Positions 57,268-64,000 of a stretch of 64,000 bases of DNA are shown in pieces. The notes beneath the pieces are model-generated. The model was not told the origin of the DNA and did not search any database. It was given only the letters and a program-made list of their open reading frames with translations. Source of the stretch: Psettodes erumei (taxonomy: Eukaryota > Chordata > Actinopteri > Pleuronectiformes > Psettodidae). The DNA is taken from positions 563,001 through 627,000 of the forward strand of contig JAFBJZ010000371.1 in the NCBI GenBank assembly GCA_016785225.1, written 5' to 3'. Every line of letters starts with the position of its first letter. The stretch's first letter is position 1. The position numbers and the translations under genes are program-made.

Positions 57268-59088
57268 AGAGAGAGAGTTTGTGTGTATATCTGCAATATC
57301 TGGCACCAACGTTTTTAGTTGATTGTGTGCTTATTTGGTTGGACATTTGGGATGTTTTTGGGCTCAAGTTCCGTGGGCTCAAGTCCCGAGGTTTTTCCCC
57401 TGGTTGCGGATTACTTTGTTTGGGGATGGGAGTGTAATGTTGATGTTGATGATGTTTTTTGTTTTGTTTTGGGTTTTGTTTTTGAGGGGGGGTGTTTTGT
57501 TTTGTTTTATGGGCTTATGGTAGGTGGATGGAAGGGTGGGCTCCTTCAGATCCTTGCTGCTTATTCCAGTGTATTACAAACCAGATACATGGGGGGGGGG
57601 GGCATAGTAGCTAAACATAGTTTGAATATTAAAGTTCTGGACATATGGGCAGACTCTTTGGGGAGGATAACTATTGCCAAAATTGAATATTCCAACAAGA
57701 AAATTGTCTGTCAACCTATGCACCTAACCAGTTTGATGCAGATTTCTAGTGTGCTCACTGACATTATGCTACAGCTTACCAAATATATGTTTATGGTGGG
57801 GTCAAACTTTAATGCTGTATGGGATCCAGCCATAGATAGATCAGGTGCTTCTGAGACACCGGACCAGAGACAGGCATCAGCTGCTCTGCAGTCTTGGACT
57901 CGCAATACTGGTCTTGTTGACATGTGGCACATGGTCAACCCGTCTTTGAGAGATTTTTCCTCCTTTTCTTCAAGACATAAGACCTTCTCTCGGATTGATT
58001 TCTTATTGGCCTCCCCCCATCTTTTTGATAGCTATGATGTGTCCATGTTACCCATAGCTTTGTATGACCATAAAGCCATCTTTCTGATTGCTTCATTTAA
58101 CAAGCTCTCCACTCATGCTCCAAGGTGGTGATATAATACAACATTACTGAAAAATGAGAGTTTAAAGTGGGTTCAGTGGAAGACCCCAGAATATTGTGGG
58201 ATTCAGTTAAGGGTTTCATCAGGAGCCACACTACACTATTTGCATCTAATTTCCGTAAAGTGCAACTCTTCAAACTTGAAAGATTGAAAGAGTTATATGT
58301 TAACCTGAATGCTTCACTTCAGTCTAATTATACTGAACAATTGGATTTGCAGCTGAAAGTAGTTAAAAAGAAATCAATCCTATTCTTAAACAGCCCTCAG
58401 AATTTTTGTTGCACAGAACAGGACAATACTATTATTTTCATGGTTCTAGACCTAGCCACCTGCTTGCTGTGCAAATTCGTGCTAATGACTAATTTGCAGA
58501 TAACCCAGCCATCAAGACCCAGCAGGGGCAAATGACTACAGACCCCAAAAAGGTTAATGATACATTCAGATCCTTTTACTCTGATTTATATAAATCAGAA
58601 GTCATTTTTGATTTAGAAAAAAAATATGAGGCATTTCTCAAAGAGTTTGATTTACCATATCTAACAGAGGTTTATTCCACACAATTAGCTGAACCTATTA
58701 GTTTAGAGGAACTCAAAGTGGCGGCCCTCGATATGTAGAGAGGCAAGGCACTTGGATGGGACAGCATTCCCCCTAAGGTCTATTTAACTTTCTGGGACAT
58801 TCTGGGCCGTCTGTTGCTTTCTATGATCCAATACTCGATTGAGCTGGGCAGATTTTCGAGGGATGTCAATATGGCTCTCATTTCCCTTCTACTAAAAATG
58901 GGTAAACAACCAACTGACTGCAGCAATTACAGACCCTTAAGCCTACTTGGTGCTGATATTAAAATCTACGCCAAACTCCTGGCTCGCCGATGACAGAAGT
59001 ATATGACTTCTCTAGTTCATGTGACCAAACCGGTTTTATAAAAGCTAGACTAGCTACTGATAACCTCCGATGCTTATTATACATAATT

Positions 59089-59247
59089 TGTTAGAAAGGC
59101 CACTCCCCCGCATATGCGCGAATTAGTACGTTCCGGCAGACCGCTGAATTTGCATGCAGCAGCGGAGTGTGACATAGAGACATTGGGTGAACGTCGTGTG
59201 TGCGTGATTGACCATAAAGTGCGTTATATACTTGTTCAACATAATCA
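59089..59247. mobile_element. 159-bp insertion in the L1-like reverse transcriptase
   Basis: The 8-mer ACATAATT occurs at 59081-59088 and again at 59248-59255, flanking 159 bp that interrupts the LINE frame. Treating one 8-mer plus the insert as added DNA rejoins the frame from the LLYI side to the IDASTH side, just before VMFLDAMKAFDR. The insert contains CACTCCCCCGCATATGCGCG and GTTCCGGCAGACC. It lacks clear terminal inverted repeats, a poly-A tail and a coding frame. The 8-bp duplication would suit a hAT-type insertion, but the element is not recognised. Confidence 0.7.
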
Positions 59248-61505
59248 ACATAATTGATGCTAGCACTCACAAATGTGACACACCAGCAGCAGTCATGTTT
59301 TTGGATGCGATGAAAGCTTTTGACAGACTGGAATGGTCATATTTATGGGCTGTCATGGAGACAATGGGACTGGGGCATGCGTTTATTCATATGGTTAAGG
59401 TCCTTTACACTGCTCCATTAGCTATGATTTTGACAGGTAAAATTTGCTCATCACCCTTTCTGGTTGGAAGATCTTCCAGACAGGGCTGCCCCCTGAGCCC
59501 TGGGCTTTTCACCCTTTCCCTTGAACCGTTAGCTCAATTTATTAGACAGTCGCAGAATATTGTTCCCATATCCATCTATGGCACACCTCACCGTATCTCC
59601 CTTTATGTGGATGATGTACTGATTTTTATATGTAACCCTTCCTCATCTATAGCTCATTTGCTTAGAGTGTTCAAAGAATTTGGTGACCTTTCAGGCTTTA
59701 GGATTAATTGGCCAAAATCTTCATTTGTACCTCTTAATGAGGCTGCCAAATTGGCTCATCTCCCAGCAGACACTTTTATGGTTGAACCTTTCACATATCT
59801 GGGAGTAGAAATATTCCCCACAGTAAACTGCATTATGATGCATAATTACACAAACACAGGGTTCTACAGGACTTTAATAGATGGACACGACTGCCCAATT
59901 CTCTACAAACCTGTGTTTCAATCATTAAAATGAATATATTACCTACAGTTAATTTTATTAGTTCAATGATCCCTTTACCTCCCCCTAATGGGTACTGGGA
60001 GAAACTTCATTCAGTTGTCTCTAAATTTCTTTGGAATAATCAGCGGCTTAGACTTAAAATGTCCACTATACAACAGAGGAGGCTGGATGGGGGGGCCTTT
60101 TTATTTTAGATTATACTTTTGGTCTTTTTCATTAAAACCTTTCATTAATTGGTTTAACCCAAATGCCGTGGTCTCCTGGCGTGCAATAGAGGAATGACTG
60201 GTCTCCCCCTGGAGACTCCAGGATATTATATTCACAAACATCTCTATTAAACAATATCAGCTTGGTCCTCTTATTTCACATATAATTCAGATTTGGTATA
60301 ACTCCCAGAGTTCATGTGATATTCATTGTCCATGGCACCATGAGTCCCCAATATTTAATAACAACCAGGTTCTGATAGGACAGAGGACCGTTACTTTTTT
60401 CCAGTGGGAGAAAAAAGGCATTCACTCCTTAGGGGATGTTTATAATGATACTGGTCTTCGCTCATTTCAGGATCTGAAAGACTTTTATGACCTACCAGGC
60501 TCATCTTTCTTTTTCTATCTACAGGTTAGGGTGGCACTCAAGGCCTGTTGGGTCCCATGGGGTCAGCCATTGAAACAACACCCCTTTTACAAACTCATTA
60601 CAAACAGAGGGACTTCAAAGGTCTTTGTCTCCACTTTTTATACTTTCTACTGAAGTCCTCTTACAAGGACTTGTCCCAAGACAAACAGTGGAGAAGTGAT
60701 ATTCCAGGACTTAGACCTGAAGCACAGTCTGGTCTGTCATTTTGCTGACTTCATGTAATCCAAATCACCAACAAATCCACCTGAATAATGCCCATAGAGT
60801 TTACCTAACCTCAAGCAGACTGCACTTAATGGGTCTAGTGGCTGATTCCCGATGCACCCTGTGTTCCCTCGGAGCTCCTGGTACAATCCTTCACATGTTC
60901 TGGCAGTGCCAGTCGCTTGTTTTTGGAACAGGATATCTGCTGCAGGATATATATTGTCTTTGACAATTCTGGTATCAGTAACTACTTTACTTCTGAATGA
61001 TTTTTCTCAGCTGCCGACACCTGGACACCAAAAAAAGATTTATTCTTGCTGGCCTCACTGCGGCTAAGAAATTAGTTGCTATGAGCTGGAAACACCCCGA
61101 TAATCTGTCAGTGAACAATTGGATCCTCACATTTCTTGATGTAATTTACCTGGAGTTGTCCACGGCTCATGTGATTGGAGTCAAGGAATCCAAGATTGAT
61201 CCATGGGTTTTGGTGGCGGGGAAACTAAAAGAGTGGCTCTCGCCAACTAGTCTGCTTGCAGCTTTGGTTCTGTGGGGGCCCTGGGGTGGGGGGTGGGAGT
61301 GGGGGGTCTTATTTTGGATTTTTGTTTTTTGTTTTTTTATTTTATTTTATTTATCTATTTTTTGTTTTGTTTCACTATAGTGACTTCTCTTATTTCTCAT
61401 CATCTCATTTTATATCTGTCACTATGTGTTGTATTGGTTATCAATATGTACTGCATTTTTCAAAGTTTGGAAAAGATAGAAAAAGAAAGAAAAAAAAGTA
61501 TAAAT

Positions 61506-62105
61506 GAGCCAGTAATCATTGTCATGATGACTTCAAAAGGGTAGCATAGGAATGACTCCTTTTTCCTTCTCCTCTTCCTTACATTTGGAAGGCAAATTGG
61601 AGAAACAGTCATGGGCAGTATTATCACAGGTAACACCATCACTGCATCCAGCAGTAGTGATAGTGATCAGTAGTGAGCATCAGTAAACAACTTCCATTCA
61701 ACAAATGCATTCAGACTCTATATGCTCTGGTTGTAGTTGCAATATCTGTCCACTAGATGTCAGAGACTGCATTTAGATTAACATGAACGCCATACAGTTC
61801 AATCATACAGCTTCAGTGTCATCATCATGATCTGGCCACGTTTTATCAAAACTGTAAAAAAAGTACAGTTCTGAATGTAGTGAAACAGAGGAGGAAAACT
61901 GAACTTTGAATTTGGACTTGGCAGGCTTGGACTTGGATTTGGCAGTTACTGAGGCTAGAACCTCCCAGCTGTAGCTGCCACTGTACCCAAACTGCAACCC
62001 CCTGTGCTGAGAGAATAAAATTAGCTTTTTCTGAGTGTCACTGTTTTGCTAATGTGAAAATCTCACAATGGATTTAACAGCAAATAAAATTAGCTACAAA
62101 GAACT
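61506..62105. other. Between LINE fragments, nothing recognised
   Basis: Unremarkable sequence with no coding or element signature that I can support. Confidence 0.4.
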
Positions 62106-62109
62106 TAAT

Positions 62110-62270
62110 GAGTTGTGTAAAACTTTTATTCTATTTTTCTACCTCAGTGTTTTATGTCATGTTTTATGTATTTCTATTGTATTTTAATGTACCACATTGC
62201 TGCTACGACTACATAATTTTCCTTCAGGGATGAATAAAGTAATCTATCTATCTATCATCTATCTATCTAA
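62110..62270 (+). mobile_element. LINE 3' tail with TCTA repeats
   Basis: ACATAATTTTCCTTCAGGGATGAATAAAGTAATCTATCTATC, then a CATCTATCTATCTA tail, is a typical fish LINE 3' end. Only the last 100-150 bp remain. Confidence 0.6.
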
Positions 62271-62572
62271 AACACCACAGGAAGTCCTTCCTCCCCATGG
62301 CTATCAAACTTTTCAACTCCTCCCCTTTCTCCACATAGGACAGTAACAATAAATCCTGCACTACAATGAACACTTTAAGTTTTATCCGCACCTTATCTGC
62401 TGTTATCTTATACCTCATGTATATTTGATATGTATATACCATGTATATTTTTAAGTCTGTTATTCTTTTATATTATTCTGTTATTTTTATATGCTTCTTT
62501 GTCTGCAACCCTGGCACAACAATTTCCTGTGGCATCAATAAAGTTCTTATCTTATCTTATCTTATCATAAAA
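62270..62572 (+). mobile_element. L2/Rex-like LINE 3' end with CTTAT tail
   Basis: AGGAAGTCCTTCCTCCCCATGGCTATCAAACTTTTCAACTCC encodes RKSFLPMAIKLFNS, the final residues of L2/Rex-type ORF2 proteins. A 3' UTR follows with ACAATTTCCTGTGGCATCAATAAAG and a CTTATCTTATCTTATC tail. The fragment is 5'-truncated and inserted directly after the preceding LINE tail. Confidence 0.8.
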
Positions 62573-62879
62573 TACAGATTTCTACAGAGAATTCTGTTTT
62601 CAGAATTCACTACAACTGTCACAGATTTTTTTAGTGCAACATCTCATGGCCCTTGCTGGAACTGCAGCTTCACACATTCAATACTGCTCCGGTTGCAGCT
62701 GCTGGTTGGACGCTGCTTCCCTTTTAATGGAGAGGAATCCCAAGTGCAGGCTTTTCAAAATAAAAGCAGCTGGTCATCTGAAGCTTTGTAGCTTCTTCCA
62801 CCGCAATCAGGCTCAGTCGGTATCTCTAACTTATAACTAACTAACTTTGGGCTGGAATATGATTGCTACTCAGGCTACC

Positions 62880-64000
62880 AGCAACACACACACACATGGA
62901 TAATGATAAATGCATCTCCTCTGTACTGAATTATATCACTACCACCTTTAACAGTGTCACCACCCAGAAACAGATTACCATGTACCCAAATCAGAATCTG
63001 TGTATGAACAGGGAAGTCTGACTGCTGCTAAAGGCTTGCAATGCTGCCTTCAGGTCAGGTGACGCATAGGCCTCCAGTTTATCCAGGGCTAACCAGAAGG
63101 TGGGCATCAAGAAGGCCAAGCACTGCTACAGGAAGAGGACTGAGGAGAATTTTTACAACTCTGATCCCCAACGCATGTGGCAGGGCATCCAGTCAATCTG
63201 TGACTAAAAACCCAAAAATACATCATATCATCAAATCATCCTGGCACACCTCAAGACCTCCCATCCAATGGACCATTGGACCATTGGTCCAATGGACCAT
63301 TACCAATTTGCCTACTACGAGAACAGGAGCACAAAGGACGCAGCCTTCTGCACTCTGCACGCTTGCACTCTTGACTTCAGCTCAGCATTTAATACTGTCT
63401 TGCCCTTCAAGCTGATCTCAAAACTTGGAGAACTCGGCATCAACACCATCCTCTCTAACTGGATATTGGACTTTCTGACCAACACGCTTCAGCAGGTTAG
63501 GTCAGGCAACACCATCCTAAACACTGGCATGCCCCAAGGCTGTGTGTTTAGCGCCTTTCTCTATTCCTTTTTCACCATGACTGCAGAACTGTTTATGGCT
63601 CCAACACCATAATTAAGTTTTCAGAAGGCATCACAGTGATTCTTCTCATCAAGGACAGTGAGAGATGGCTTCTTTACCCTCCTATCCTCTGGGAGGTGTT
63701 TCAGGTACCCAGGTGTCCATGACCAACGGGCTCAGGAATAGCCTTCCCCACAACTGTCTCCCTACTAAACACCACACCCCACTGCCCCCCATCCCACACA
63801 CACAATACTCCCGAACTGTATTGCACAATGTAGGCACAGATCCTTTCATGTCTGCAACAAGATGCTGCAGATGTTTTATCAGTCTGTTGTGGCGAGCACC
63901 ATCTTCTTTGCTGCGGTGTCCTGGGGTGCGGGCATCAAGGCAAAGGACTCCAACAAACTGATCAGGAAGGCAGGGTCTGTTGTTGGCTCCAAACTTGTCA
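62880..64000 (+). mobile_element. L2/Rex-like LINE ORF2, broken, runs off the window
   Basis: Plus-strand pieces in order: AAFRSGDA near 63045, HCYRKRTEENFYNSDPQRMW near 63120, QFAYYENRSTKDAA (63305 onward), LDFSSAFNTVLPFKLISKLG, WILDFLTNTLQQVRSG, and MPQGCVFSAFLYSFF near 63530. The part that should carry the YADD-type box is disrupted after 63600. ASTIFFAAVSWGAGIKAKDS and NKLIRKAGSVVG close the window. These are hallmark blocks of the L2/Rex1-type fish LINE reverse transcriptase and its C-terminal region. Stops at several points show it is inactive. Confidence 0.85.

Larger units (their letters stand above)
56745..61505 (+). mobile_element. L1-like LINE, nearly full length, broken
   Basis: In order: the C-terminus of ORF1 (LLYPATLKVKSGQATHLF, stop near 56931); a linker with GATA repeats; a shortened endonuclease domain in 57600-58130 (VLDIWADSLGR, NFNAVWDPAIDRSGA, SRIDFLLASPHL, YDHKAIF); then the reverse transcriptase from about 58530, with LLLKMGKQPTDCSNYRPLSL near 58890, VMFLDAMKAFDRLEW, RQGCPLSPGLFTLSLEPLA and the catalytic YVDDVLIF near 59600. 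The C-terminal region includes HRVYLTSSRLHLMGLVADSR and LHMFWQCQSL (60790-60920). Stops and frame changes are scattered, and 159 bp is inserted at 59089. The 3' end is A-rich near 61480-61505. L1 elements copy themselves through RNA; this copy is dead. Confidence 0.88.

Noticed and set aside
57319..57600. Start of a 270-residue plus ORF rich in F, V and G as a separate gene
   Set aside because: The first 90 residues come from T/G-rich spacer; only the later part matches L1 endonuclease, so it belongs to the LINE.

Overview
The window is nuclear DNA from a ray-finned fish, most likely a percomorph-type teleost. The species cannot be read from the sequence. Evidence: intron-split vertebrate genes with GT-AG borders, many (GT)n microsatellites, a Tc1-like transposon, a fish-type tRNA-derived SINE, a hAT-type miniature element, and pieces of L1-like and L2/Rex1-like LINEs. 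Nothing prokaryotic is present, and I saw no CRISPR array, operon or credible RNA gene.

Gene layout. (1) 587-4416, minus: exons of a divergent tetraspanin whose 3' end lies outside the window. (2) 10133-19726, minus: a complete eight-exon tspan8-like tetraspanin (227 aa). Exon lengths and phases show that (1) is its tandem relative. (3) 23486-28084, minus: a complete ten-exon fbxo15 (521 aa, F-box in exon 3). (4) 32165-43338, plus: a complete seven-exon dyrk2 kinase (594 aa). fbxo15 and dyrk2 are head to head about 4.1 kb apart, with a decayed Tc1-like transposon between them. All coding joins were built by hand; every exon-exon phase closes in tspan8, fbxo15 and dyrk2.

From 43.4 to 52 kb there is a gene desert with microsatellites, decayed AT-rich minisatellite and LINE tails. 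From 52 to 64 kb lies a retroelement graveyard: a minus-strand L2/Rex-like piece, an L1-like ORF2 missing its reverse-transcriptase core, a hAT-type miniature element with an 8-bp target duplication, an LTR-like stretch, a nearly complete but broken L1-like element (56.7-61.5 kb) carrying a 159-bp insertion flanked by 8-bp direct repeats, two LINE 3' tails, and an L2/Rex-like element running off the window end. A pyrin-domain-like relic sits between tspan8 and fbxo15.

The genes are not an obvious functional unit: membrane scaffolds (tetraspanins), an SCF substrate adaptor (FBXO15) and a dual-specificity kinase (DYRK2) that is itself linked to ubiquitin ligases. I found no convincing new biological system. 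The best leads are the divergent tetraspanin duplicate, the insertion nested in the L1-like element, a small unrecognised ORF beside an LTR-like segment, and a dispersed decayed minisatellite family.
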